Source: Yinghuangia elevatio
GTDB taxonomy: Bacteria; Actinomycetota; Actinomycetes; Streptomycetales; Streptomycetaceae
Assembly (NCBI RefSeq): GCF_040649515.1
Contig: NZ_JBEZFP010000035.1
Location: 7,010 to 71,009 of the forward strand
Direction of reading: 5' to 3'
DNA length: 64,000 nt
Numbering within the stretch: the stretch's first letter is position 1; each line of letters opens with the position of its first letter. The notes beneath the pieces are model-generated. The model was not told the DNA's origin and did not search any database. It worked only from the letters and a program-made list of their open reading frames with translations. Below are positions 50,856 through 58,565 of the stretch, in pieces. The translations under genes were made by a program, and so were the position numbers.

Positions 50856-52958
50856 GTGTCAAGACTCGGCGGACTTTCCAAACGCATTCTCGTCGGCAGA
50901 GCGATCCGCAGCGACAAGCTCCACGAGACCCTGCTGCCGAAGCGCATCGCCCTCCCGGTTTTCGCATCCGACGCGCTGTCGTCGGTGGCGTATGCGCCCG
51001 ACGAGATCCTGCTCACGCTGTCGATGGCGGGATTGGCCGCGTACCACTTCAGCTGGCAGGTAGGCCTCGCCGTCGTCGTGGTCATGCTGACGGTGGTCGC
51101 GTCGTACCGCCAGAACGTGCACGCGTACCCGAGCGGCGGCGGCGACTACGAGGTGGCGACCGTCAACCTCGGGCCCAGCGCGGGCCTCACGGTCGGCAGC
51201 GCGCTGCTGGTCGACTACGTGCTGACCGTCGCCGTGTCGATCTCGTCCGGCGTGGCGAACATCGCGTCGGCCATCCCGGCCATAGGCGAGCACAAGGTGT
51301 TGTACGCCGTGCTGCTCGTGCTCCTGCTCATGGCCATGAACCTGCGCGGGGTGCGCGAGTCGGGCTCGGCGTTCGCGGTCCCGACGTACCTGTTCATGTT
51401 CGCGATCATCGGCATGACGCTCTTCGGGTTCATCCGATACTTCTTCACCGACGCCGACATGCGGGCCGAGAGCGCCGGCTTCGGGATCACCGAGGAGGAC
51501 TCCTTCACCGGGATCGCCCTGGTCTTCCTGCTGCTGCGCACGTTCTCGTCCGGTTGCGCGGCGCTGACCGGTGTCGAGGCGATCAGCAACGGCGTCCCGG
51601 CGTTCCGCAAGCCCAAGAGCCGCAACGCCGCCTCGACGCTGCTGCTCATGGGCACCATCGCGGTCACGATGCTCATGGGCATGCTGGCGCTCGCGAGCAT
51701 CACCAAGGTGCACTTCGCCGAGGACCCGGAGCACCAGATCACCGGGGCCCCCGCCGACTACGAGCAGAAGACGGTGGTCGCCCAGGTCGCCGACGCGGTC
51801 TTCGGCGGGACGTTCGCGCACCCGATGTTCTACCTGGTGCTCGCCGTGACCGGGTTGATCCTGGTGCTCGCGGCGAACACCGCGTTCAACGGCTTCCCGG
51901 TGCTCGGCTCGATCCTCGCGCAGGACCGCTACCTGCCCCGCCAGCTGCACACGCGCGGCGACCGCCTCGCGTTCAGCAACGGCATCATCATGCTGGCGGG
52001 TGCCGCGATCGTGCTGATCGTGGCCTTCAAGGCCGAGCCGACCAAGCTGATCCAGCTCTACGTGGTGGGCGTGTTCGTGTCGTTCACGATGAGCCAGGCC
52101 GGCATGATCCGGCACTGGACGCGGCACCTCAAGACCGAGGACGACCCCGCCACGCGGCGGCACATGGTCCGCAGCCGCCTCATCAACGCGTTCGGCCTGT
52201 GCATGACGGGCGCGGTGCTGGTCATCGTGCTGCTCACCAAGTTCCTCCAGGGGGCCTGGATCGCCATCCTCGCGATGGTCGGCCTGTTCGTGATGATGAA
52301 GGGCATCCGGCGGCACTACGACCGCGTGTCCGAGGAACTGGTCGCGGACCCGGACGAGGACATGAAGCTGCCCTCGCGCGTGCACGGGATCGTGCTGGTG
52401 TCGAAGCTGCACAAGCCGACGCTGCGGGCACTCGCGTACGCCCGGGCCGCGCGGCCCAGTGTGCTGGAGGCCGTCACCGTCGGCGTGGACCCGGCCGAGA
52501 CGGACGCGTTGCGCGAGGAGTGGGACGAGCGCGGGATCGAGGTGCCGCTCAAGGTGCTCGACTCGCCGTACCGCGAGATCACCCGGCCGATCATCGAGTA
52601 CGTCAAGAACGTGCGCCGGTCCAGCCCGCGCGACGTGGTGACGGTGTACATCCCCGAGTACGTCGTGGGCCACTGGTGGGAGCACATCCTGCACAACCAG
52701 AGCGCGCTGCGGCTCAAGGGGCGCCTGCTCTTCACCGCGGGGGTCGTGGTCGCCTCGGTGCCGTGGCAGCTTGCGTCGTCGGACCGGGTCAAGCACGCGA
52801 AGGGCTACAACGCGCCGGGCGCGGTGCGGCGCGGCGAGCCGGCCCCCAAGACCAAGCGCGGGGCCGGGGCCGGGGCCGGGGCCGGGAGCGGCGGCGGGTC
52901 GGGCGGCGCGGCCGGGGGCGGCGCCGGAAGCGGAGCCGGGGACACGCGGGAGCCCTGA
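50856..52958 (+). CDS. APC-superfamily potassium transporter (KimA-like)
   Basis: A 700-aa transporter. It opens LFASDALSS-like (PVFASDALSSVAYAPDEILL), then about 12 membrane spans to residue 500, with YPSGGGDYEVA as the substrate loop and TGVEAISNGVPAF in the middle. A cytosolic domain of about 130 residues (VLVSKLHKPTLRALAYAR) is typical of the KimA K+/H+ symporter group, and a Gly/Ala-rich tail is encoded by GGGGCC repeats. Generic annotation would call it an amino-acid permease. The GTG start is set by the leaderless -10; a longer frame upstream is rejected. Confidence 0.82.
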   Translation: MSRLGGLSKRILVGRAIRSDKLHETLLPKRIALPVFASDALSSVAYAPDEILLTLSMAGLAAYHFSWQVGLAVVVVMLTVVASYRQNVHAYPSGGGDYEVATVNLGPSAGLTVGSALLVDYVLTVAVSISSGVANIASAIPAIGEHKVLYAVLLVLLLMAMNLRGVRESGSAFAVPTYLFMFAIIGMTLFGFIRYFFTDADMRAESAGFGITEEDSFTGIALVFLLLRTFSSGCAALTGVEAISNGVPAFRKPKSRNAASTLLLMGTIAVTMLMGMLALASITKVHFAEDPEHQITGAPADYEQKTVVAQVADAVFGGTFAHPMFYLVLAVTGLILVLAANTAFNGFPVLGSILAQDRYLPRQLHTRGDRLAFSNGIIMLAGAAIVLIVAFKAEPTKLIQLYVVGVFVSFTMSQAGMIRHWTRHLKTEDDPATRRHMVRSRLINAFGLCMTGAVLVIVLLTKFLQGAWIAILAMVGLFVMMKGIRRHYDRVSEELVADPDEDMKLPSRVHGIVLVSKLHKPTLRALAYARAARPSVLEAVTVGVDPAETDALREEWDERGIEVPLKVLDSPYREITRPIIEYVKNVRRSSPRDVVTVYIPEYVVGHWWEHILHNQSALRLKGRLLFTAGVVVASVPWQLASSDRVKHAKGYNAPGAVRRGEPAPKTKRGAGAGAGAGSGGGSGGAAGGGAGSGAGDTREP
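52860..52883 (+). repeat. (GGGGCC)4 hexanucleotide repeat
   Basis: Four exact copies of GGGGCC within the coding sequence, specifying alternating Gly-Ala in the C-terminal tail of the transporter. Four G-runs make a G-quadruplex possible on the coding strand. Confidence 0.75.
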
Positions 52959-53150
52959 GCCCGGGGCCGGACACCGTAGGCTGGGGGGTCGCGCGCGGAG
53001 ATCGCGCGCGGCCCCCGCCGCGTTGCGGACGGCCATGCCGTCCCTCTTCCCGGCGCCCTCGACCGTCTCCTGCTCCCTTCCGTTTTTCTTCGTTCCCTTC
53101 CGTTTTCTGTTGCCTGTGCGGCCGTCGTGCCGCCGTTTGCGAGGAGTTCC

Positions 53151-54518
53151 GTGCCCACGTCGCGATCCCTGGGATCCGCAGGATCGAAGCCCGCCGCCGG
53201 CGACGACGCCACCGAGGCGGTCGAGTCCCTGGTCGGGGACCGGTACGAGGTGGAGATCGGCCCGGTCGCCCACGGGGGCCACTGTGTGGCCCGCCACGAG
53301 GGGCGCGTGCTGTTCGTCCGCCACGGGTTGCCGGGCGAGCGGGTCGTGGTCGAGGTCACCGACGGCACGGCCACGTCGCGGTTCCTGCGTGCGGATGTCG
53401 TCGAGGTGCTGACCGCATCGCCTGATCGGGTGAAGCCCGCGTGTCCGTACGCCGGGCCCGGTCGCTGCGGCGGCTGCGACTGGCAGCACGCGACCCCCTC
53501 CGCGCAGCGCGGCCTCAAGGCCGCCGTCGTCGAGGAGCAACTGCGTCGGCTCGCCGGCCTGGAGATGGACGTCGAGGTCGAGGCCGTCGACGGGCCCCCT
53601 GGCCTCCCGGAGGGTTTGGGGTGGCGTACGCGCGTGCAGTTCGCGGTCGACCCGGCCACCGGCGCGGCGGGTCTGCGGCGGCACCGCTCGCACGAGGTGG
53701 AGCCGGTGGACGCGTGTGCGATCGCGGCTCCCGGCATCGAGGAACTGGGCATCGAGCGCCGTGACTGGACCGGTGTCGTCGCGATCGAGGCGGCCGCGGC
53801 GAGCGGCTCCCTGGACCGTGCCGTCGTGGTCACGCCGGCCGAGCAGGACGGCCGCATGCCGATCGTCGAACTGGACCGCCCGGTGTCGGTGTTCCGCGCC
53901 GACGACAAGGGCCGGGTGAAGCGCGTGCACGGGCGCGCGGGCGTGCGCGAGGTCGCGGCGGGCCGGACCTGGCGCGTGTCGGGGAACGGCTTCTGGCAGG
54001 TGCACCCGGCCGCCGCGGACACCCTCGTCGGTGCCGTTTTGGACGGCCTGGAGCCGCGCCCGGGCGACGTGGCGCTCGACCTCTACTGCGGAGTCGGCCT
54101 CTTCGCGGGGGCCATCGCGGAGCGGCTCGCCGATGGTGACACGGTCATCGGGATCGAGTCCTCCCGCGAGGCGATCGAGGACGCGCGGCACAACCTGCGC
54201 GAGACGCAGGGCGCGCGCTTCGAGGTGGGCAAGGTCGAACGCGTCCTCACCCGGCCGGGTTTCCTGCGCCGTGCGGACGTCGTCGTGCTCGACCCGCCGC
54301 GTGCCGGGGCGGGACGCACCGTCGTGGAGCGGATCGCGCGCCTGACGCCGCGGCGCATCGCGTACGTCGCGTGCGACCCGGCCGCGCTGGCCCGCGACCT
54401 GAAGTACTTCGCGGAGCGCGGCTACCGGTTGCGCGGGCTGCGCGCATTCGATCTGTTCCCCAACACGCACCACGTCGAATGCGTGGCGGTGCTGGAACCG
54501 GCGCCCAAGAAGCGCTGA
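53151..54518 (+). CDS. Class I RNA (uracil-5-)-methyltransferase, TrmA/RlmC/RlmD family
   Basis: A 455-aa SAM-dependent methyltransferase. The TRAM domain is at about 28-90. A CPYAGPGRCGGCDWQH cluster with cysteines for a [4Fe-4S] centre follows, then the SAM motif ALDLYCGVGLF, DPPRAGAG, and catalytic cysteine in VACDPAALARDL. It methylates C5 of uridine in rRNA or tRNA; the exact site cannot be assigned. It lies 192 bp downstream of the KimA-like gene, the order seen in mycobacteria (Rv2689c-Rv2690c). The upstream 90 nt are strikingly pyrimidine-rich. Confidence 0.9.
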   Translation: MPTSRSLGSAGSKPAAGDDATEAVESLVGDRYEVEIGPVAHGGHCVARHEGRVLFVRHGLPGERVVVEVTDGTATSRFLRADVVEVLTASPDRVKPACPYAGPGRCGGCDWQHATPSAQRGLKAAVVEEQLRRLAGLEMDVEVEAVDGPPGLPEGLGWRTRVQFAVDPATGAAGLRRHRSHEVEPVDACAIAAPGIEELGIERRDWTGVVAIEAAAASGSLDRAVVVTPAEQDGRMPIVELDRPVSVFRADDKGRVKRVHGRAGVREVAAGRTWRVSGNGFWQVHPAAADTLVGAVLDGLEPRPGDVALDLYCGVGLFAGAIAERLADGDTVIGIESSREAIEDARHNLRETQGARFEVGKVERVLTRPGFLRRADVVVLDPPRAGAGRTVVERIARLTPRRIAYVACDPAALARDLKYFAERGYRLRGLRAFDLFPNTHHVECVAVLEPAPKKR

Positions 54519-54807
54519 CCCGGCGGACGGGGGCTGTTGTTCGGACCCTGTCGTTCGGATCCTGTCGGACAGCTCGCGTCGCGCCGGGGCTGGACGGCCT
54601 GCCTGACGTGGACGGCTCTCCTTCGTGCGCGCGCTTGCAAGGCACGGGGCTTGGGAGGGCCGGAGGGCACGGCTGCGTGCCGCTCTGCGGGCCCGGGCGT
54701 ATGCCGGGCGTCGTCGGGCCGGGCAGGGTCTGAAAGAGCGCGACTAGCCGGGCATGCCGAGCGCCGCCACGTGTCGAAGCACGCGTGTCGGAGTATGAGG
54801 CGGCGTG
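54519..54807. other. Intergenic region with a short tandem duplication
   Basis: About 290 bp between convergent genes. It contains a 14-nt tandem duplication at 54540-54567 (TTCGGACCCTGTCG then TTCGGATCCTGTCG). No gene or clear terminator is seen. Confidence 0.4.
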
Positions 54808-55419
54808 TCAGAGTTCGAGGCCGCGCAGCAGGATTTCGAGTCCGCCGCGGAACTCCTCGTCGGGGCCGATGCCTTGCGCCTCGCGGGCGGTCGAGGCGAG
54901 ATGCGGGTGGTCGGCAGGGTCGAGCTCGGCCAGGGCCGCGGTGCCCGGGCCCGCGAGGGGGCTGAAGTGCTCCACCTGGAGCGCGCCGAAGACGTACGCG
55001 AGCAGGGCACGGAACGCCACGACGCGCCGGGCCGGTCCGAGGCCCGCGTCGGCGAGTACGCCGAGGACGGCGTCTCCCCAGCGCATCGACGCCGGTGACG
55101 TGTGCCGGTGGGCCAGGATGAGCGGCACGACGGCGGTATGTGCGCCGACCACGGTCCGGACGCGCTCGGCCAGCACGGCGACCTGGCGGCCCCGCGGTTC
55201 GGCGGCTGGGACGGTGGTGTCGACGCCGGCCAGTACGTGGTCGACGACCAGCGCCTCGAGTTGCGCGCGGTCGGCCACGTAGCGGTACACGGACATCGTG
55301 CCCATGCCCAGTTCTGTCGCGACGGCGCGCATGGTGAGCCCGTCGAGCCCGTCGCGGTCCAGGACGCGGAGTGCGGCGGCGGCGATCTGGGGGTTCGTGA
55401 GGGAGCGTGGTCGAGGCAT
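54808..55419 (-). CDS. TetR family transcriptional regulator
   Basis: A 203-aa repressor. The N-terminal helix-turn-helix runs from about residue 9 to 52 (IAAAALRVLDRDGLDGLTMRAVATELGMGTMSVYRYV) and the C-terminal ligand domain resembles TetR_C with VPLILAHRHTSPASM. It is divergent from the peroxiredoxin-like gene. On its strand TACGCT ends 8 nt before the ATG and sits inside the palindrome 55428-55444, so autorepression is likely. The ligand is unknown. Confidence 0.9.
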   Translation of the reverse strand: MPRPRSLTNPQIAAAALRVLDRDGLDGLTMRAVATELGMGTMSVYRYVADRAQLEALVVDHVLAGVDTTVPAAEPRGRQVAVLAERVRTVVGAHTAVVPLILAHRHTSPASMRWGDAVLGVLADAGLGPARRVVAFRALLAYVFGALQVEHFSPLAGPGTAALAELDPADHPHLASTAREAQGIGPDEEFRGGLEILLRGLEL

Positions 55420-55422
55420 CGG

Positions 55423-55451
55423 TTGACAGCGTACAAGGTACGCTCATAACT
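55423..55451 (+). promoter_or_regulatory. Near-consensus promoter of the peroxiredoxin-like gene
   Basis: A perfect -35 TTGACA (55423-55428), a 17-nt spacer and ATAACT at 55446-55451, or CATAAC with a 16-nt spacer. It overlaps the palindromic operator. Confidence 0.7.
55428..55444. promoter_or_regulatory. Operator 1: AGCGTAC-AAG-GTACGCT
   Basis: A perfect 7-bp inverted repeat with a 3-nt centre, placed exactly between the -35 and -10 of the rightward promoter and covering the -10 of the TetR gene. It is the likely binding site of the TetR protein encoded next to it. Confidence 0.7.
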
Positions 55452-55452
55452 T

Positions 55453-55477
55453 CGTAAGCGTACGTCGCACGCTTACG
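55453..55477. promoter_or_regulatory. Operator 2: CGTAAGCGT-N7-ACGCTTACG
   Basis: A perfect 9-bp inverted repeat with a 7-nt centre, immediately downstream of the -10 and 11 nt before the ATG at 55489. It shares AGCGTA half-site sequence with operator 1. Confidence 0.6.
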
Positions 55478-55488
55478 AGGGAGGTCCG

Positions 55489-56175
55489 ATGGGATCCGGC
55501 TTCAACGGCAAGGCAATAGGCGTGGAAAGCGTCGTCGCGGCACGGGAGTTGCCGATCGTCGGGGCGGCCGGTGCAGTCGGTGCCGTCGGGGTCGGCGGCG
55601 ATGCCGGGGCCGAAGTCGCCGCCGACGTCGCGGCGGTGGTGTCGGTGCCCGACGCGGAACGGCTCGTGCACCTCCAGTTCCGGCGGTTCGCGGGCTGCCC
55701 GGTGTGCAACCTCCATCTGCGGTCGATCGTGCGGCGGCACGACGAGATCACCGCGGCCGGGGTGAAGGAGGTCGTCGTGTTCCACTCGCCCGCGGACGAA
55801 CTGCGCGAGCACGTTGCGGACCTGCCGTTCGCCGTGGTCGCCGATCCGGACAAGCGCCTGTACCGCGAATTCGGCGTCGAGTCGGCTCGCCGCTCGTTGC
55901 TGAGCCCGCGCGCGTGGCTGCCGATCCTGCGGTCGCTGGCCCGGTCGCTCCCGCGGATCGTCATCGGCAAGGACCGCGCCCCGGCCGCCACACCGCACGG
56001 CGGACGCCTCGGCCTGCCCGCCGATTTCCTGATCGCGCCGGACGGACGGGTCGTCGCCGCGATGCACGGCACCCATGTGTACGACCAGTGGTCGGTCGAC
56101 CGCATCCTCGAGCTGGCGCGCGGGCATGCTCACGGCCACAGGAACTCGCGCTCCCAGGCCCCTTCGGCGAGCTGA
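55489..56175 (+). CDS. Peroxiredoxin-like (AhpC/TSA, thioredoxin-fold) protein
   Basis: A 228-aa protein. About 55 Val/Ala/Gly-rich residues precede a thioredoxin-fold domain with FAGCPVCNLHL (Cys70 and Cys73, a CPxC motif) and later PADFLIAPDGRVVAA. This CPVC group is the peroxiredoxin-like 2/AhpC-TSA-related family, presumably reducing peroxides or disulfides. GGGAGG lies 5 nt upstream of the ATG. Its 3' end overlaps the convergent oxidase gene by 46 nt. It is under the TetR operators. Confidence 0.84.
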   Translation: MGSGFNGKAIGVESVVAARELPIVGAAGAVGAVGVGGDAGAEVAADVAAVVSVPDAERLVHLQFRRFAGCPVCNLHLRSIVRRHDEITAAGVKEVVVFHSPADELREHVADLPFAVVADPDKRLYREFGVESARRSLLSPRAWLPILRSLARSLPRIVIGKDRAPAATPHGGRLGLPADFLIAPDGRVVAAMHGTHVYDQWSVDRILELARGHAHGHRNSRSQAPSAS

Positions 56176-56780
56176 TAGCGCAGCCGGGTGTGCTTGCGGT
56201 CGGTCCGGCCCTGCCAGAACTCGACCGCCAGCGGGCGTACGACATACAGCACGTATGCCTCGGCAACCCGGTCCGGTTGCGCTGTCACGCGCTCCCGCGC
56301 CTCGACGAAGGCCCGGTCCAGCTCGGCGGTGTCGCGCAGCGGGCGGCTCTGTCGGCCGACGTGCGAGGCCGCTCGCGCGCCGGGCGGGCGCATCAGGAAG
56401 TCCCCGGCGCAGGCCCGCCGGTCCGCTCGGCCGACGGTGCCGCGGACCCGGATCTGACGGCCCTGTTCGGGCCATGAGAAGACCAGGGCCGCGCGTGGCA
56501 GGGCGGTGATCTGCTCCGCCTTCGGACTGGTCGCGTCGGTCGCGAACCACCACCCGGTTCGGTCCACCTCCCGGACCGTGAGAGTGCGTGCGTCGGGGAA
56601 TCCGTCGGCGTCGACGGTCGCCAGGGTCATCAACTGCGGTCGTGCCACGCCGCCCTCGACGGCTTCGGCGAGCCAGGCCAGGAACTGGTCCGTCGGCTCG
56701 GCGGCGGCGGTCGCGGTCGCGAAGCCGGGCAGGGCGTCGCCGAACACGGTCAAAGTCCGCAACAACTCTCGTGCGCTCAT
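56130..56780 (-). CDS. Pyridoxamine 5'-phosphate oxidase-like flavoprotein
   Basis: A 216-aa split-barrel FMN protein. FMN-contact motifs are RTLTVREVD, TDATSPKAEQI and FSWPEQGRQIRVRG; the C-terminal PNPOx dimerisation segment has RLRYQ and ends FLWP. The usual PdxH reaction oxidises PNP/PMP to PLP, and this may be the PdxH of the organism or a relative. The start is uncertain: ATG 56780 has a possible -10 (CATCAT) 6 nt upstream. TTG 56840 would add 20 residues, but its codons coincide with a DnaA box. Confidence 0.8.
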   Translation of the reverse strand: MSARELLRTLTVFGDALPGFATATAAAEPTDQFLAWLAEAVEGGVARPQLMTLATVDADGFPDARTLTVREVDRTGWWFATDATSPKAEQITALPRAALVFSWPEQGRQIRVRGTVGRADRRACAGDFLMRPPGARAASHVGRQSRPLRDTAELDRAFVEARERVTAQPDRVAEAYVLYVVRPLAVEFWQGRTDRKHTRLRYQLAEGAWEREFLWP

Positions 56781-56831
56781 TGCCGCATGATGCCCGTCCC
56801 GTACCGCTCCCCAAGCCCACTCCGGGGGTTC

Positions 56832-56840
56832 TGTGGACAA
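56832..56840 (-). promoter_or_regulatory. DnaA box TTGTCCACA
   Basis: TGTGGACAA on the plus strand is the exact complement of the preferred Streptomyces DnaA box TTGTCCACA. It lies upstream of the PNPOx-like gene. Confidence 0.6.
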
Positions 56841-56892
56841 CCTGTTGTCTCGATCGAACAGCCTTCACTCTTAAGGGTGTTCCGGACCAGGT

Positions 56893-56901
56893 TTATCCAC
56901 A
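56893..56901 (+). promoter_or_regulatory. DnaA box TTATCCACA
   Basis: An exact match to the classical strong box, on the opposite strand to the first and 52 nt away, in the gap between the PNPOx-like and Q/P-rich genes. Confidence 0.6.
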
Positions 56902-56996
56902 GAATCGCTCCGGGTGGCTCAGCGGCGGTCCGAGGCGGGTGACCGTTGAGGCACGGCGTCGATCACCGCGACGCCGGTCCTGAACGGAGGCCAGCC

Positions 56997-57953
56997 ATGA
57001 CCGAAGCCCTCGCCCAGCCCATCGTTTCCGCGAAGCCGAAGTCGACGTCGGAGTCGCAGCCGCAGATTCGGACCGAACCGCAACCGCAGGCACAGACCCG
57101 GTCGCTGTCGCAGTCGCAGGCACAGTCGCCGACCCGTCCGCAGCATCCGACACAGGTCCGTCCGCAGGTCCGCCCGCCGGCCCGGCCGGTCGGTCGGCCC
57201 GCGGTGCGGTGCACGACGCACGCGGCCGTACGTCCGGCAGGTGCCGCGCCGGTCAAGCGCGCCGCCCGATCCCGGGGCGGCACCTCGGCCGCCGCCGAAC
57301 TCGACGACCAGCTCGCGCTCGCGGCGACCACCGGGCAATGCCTGGTCGCCGTCTCGCGGGCCCTGCGCATGGCGCTCCGGGCCGTCGAATCGTGGCGGGC
57401 GGATCCGGGCCGCGCCGGGTGCCTCTGCCGTGCGGCCGAGGAAATCCGGGTCGCCATCGCGTTGATCGAGGGTGTCACGCCACCCAGACTCCGCCGGGGT
57501 GCGGTGTGGACCGGCCCGGTGGAGGAGGTGGTGCGGTATCCGGTGAGCACCGTCGCCCGACTGCTGGGCCGGACCGTGCGTGTCATGCGGGGGCTGGCGC
57601 AGGGCGGGGCCACGCCCTCGTCGTCGGGCCCGAGCCAGGGCACGGCGGCCGTGACGCTCGACGCCACAGCCCGCACCCAGTGCCGGACCGCGTGGGAGCA
57701 CGCCTTCCACTCGCTGGTCCGCCTGCGCGCCGTGCAGGAGGCCGCCACCTGGTTCCCGGATTCGCCGGTAGACCCGTGGCTCCTGCTCGCGGCAGAGGCG
57801 CCGTTTCGGTTGGACTGCCCGCAGTGCGACCGGCTGCGCCGTCGGCGTCGAAGCACCGCATCCGGGGACGGTGACGAGCACGTGGGGGCCAAGATCATCC
57901 CCTTCCCCCAGCGGCCCGGACCGCGATCATCGGGGACGAACCATGTGTGCTGA
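56997..57953 (+). CDS. Hypothetical protein with Gln/Pro-rich N-terminus
   Basis: A 318-aa protein I do not recognise. Residues 10-75 are Gln/Ser/Pro/Arg-rich with dipeptide-like repeats (QSQAQ, VRPQVRPPARP). Residues 85-265 are helical with four cysteines, and CPQCDRLRRRRR near 285 could bind metal or nucleic acid. The tail has KIIPFPQRPG. GGAGG lies 6 nt before the ATG. The two DnaA boxes are 95-165 bp upstream of the start. No membrane span is seen. Confidence 0.6.
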   Translation: MTEALAQPIVSAKPKSTSESQPQIRTEPQPQAQTRSLSQSQAQSPTRPQHPTQVRPQVRPPARPVGRPAVRCTTHAAVRPAGAAPVKRAARSRGGTSAAAELDDQLALAATTGQCLVAVSRALRMALRAVESWRADPGRAGCLCRAAEEIRVAIALIEGVTPPRLRRGAVWTGPVEEVVRYPVSTVARLLGRTVRVMRGLAQGGATPSSSGPSQGTAAVTLDATARTQCRTAWEHAFHSLVRLRAVQEAATWFPDSPVDPWLLLAAEAPFRLDCPQCDRLRRRRRSTASGDGDEHVGAKIIPFPQRPGPRSSGTNHVC

Positions 57954-57996
57954 CCGGGGCGTTCGAGGGAGTGACAGTCGCGGTGTCATCCACGAC

Positions 57997-58458
57997 TCAA
58001 GCACCCGTGGTCTCTTCATCCGCGGCCCCGTCGTCCGAGGTCGTGTCGTCTGGGGCCGCGTCATCCGTGGACGCGTCGTCCAGCGCCGAGGCGACGGCGG
58101 CCCCGTGCCGGTCGGCCCAAACTCCGAGGGCCAGGATCGGCGCCAGCAAGTCGAGTCCCGCGGGGGTCAGTTCGTATTCGACCCGGGGCGGAGCTTCGGC
58201 ATAGCGGTGCCGGGTGACCAGGGTCAGGCGTTCCATGCGGCGAAGCGTCTGCGTCAGGACCTTCTGGCTCACGCTCCCGATGGCCGCGCGCAGTTCGCCC
58301 GGGCGCATCGGACCGTCGCGGAGCACGTACACGATCACCGGAAGCCACGTGTTCGCGAAGAGTTCGGTTGCGAAGCGCGCGGGGCAGTCCGCCTCGAAGT
58401 CGCCGTAGGGGGCGTATTCCACCAGGTGCGTCGTGGGCTCGGCCATGCGCTCGATCAT
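57997..58458 (-). CDS. HxlR family transcriptional regulator
   Basis: A 153-aa winged-helix regulator. It has the conserved N-terminal cysteine in ADCPAR, used for redox or aldehyde sensing in some HxlR members, the helix LRAAIGSVSQKVLTQTLRRMERLTLV and the wing VEYELTPAG. About 25 Asp/Thr/Ala-rich residues form a tail. ATG 58458 has a GGGG upstream; ATG 58446 is an alternative. It is divergent from the F420-reductase-like gene and probably controls it. Confidence 0.86.
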   Translation of the reverse strand: MIERMAEPTTHLVEYAPYGDFEADCPARFATELFANTWLPVIVYVLRDGPMRPGELRAAIGSVSQKVLTQTLRRMERLTLVTRHRYAEAPPRVEYELTPAGLDLLAPILALGVWADRHGAAVASALDDASTDDAAPDDTTSDDGAADEETTGA

Positions 58459-58565
58459 GCCCCAGCCGTTGCACACCCGGAGGTGCCTATCGGTCCGCAT
58501 ACGTTCCTGTCGGGCGTCGGGATCGGCGCTCCTCGAACGACACCACAACGAGGAGTTGGTTCATC

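Noticed and set aside
53066..53112. Pyrimidine-rich tract upstream of the RNA methyltransferase as a regulatory element
   Set aside because: Composition is notable (runs of CTTCC and TTTTT) but there is no hairpin or repeat to support a specific function.
55102..55449. Plus-strand 115-aa frame over the TetR gene
   Set aside because: Antisense shadow; the TetR reading is supported by HTH sequence and operator layout.
56832..56901. Chromosomal replication origin
   Set aside because: Only two DnaA boxes and no AT-rich unwinding element or origin-linked genes; oriC in this group carries many boxes next to dnaA.
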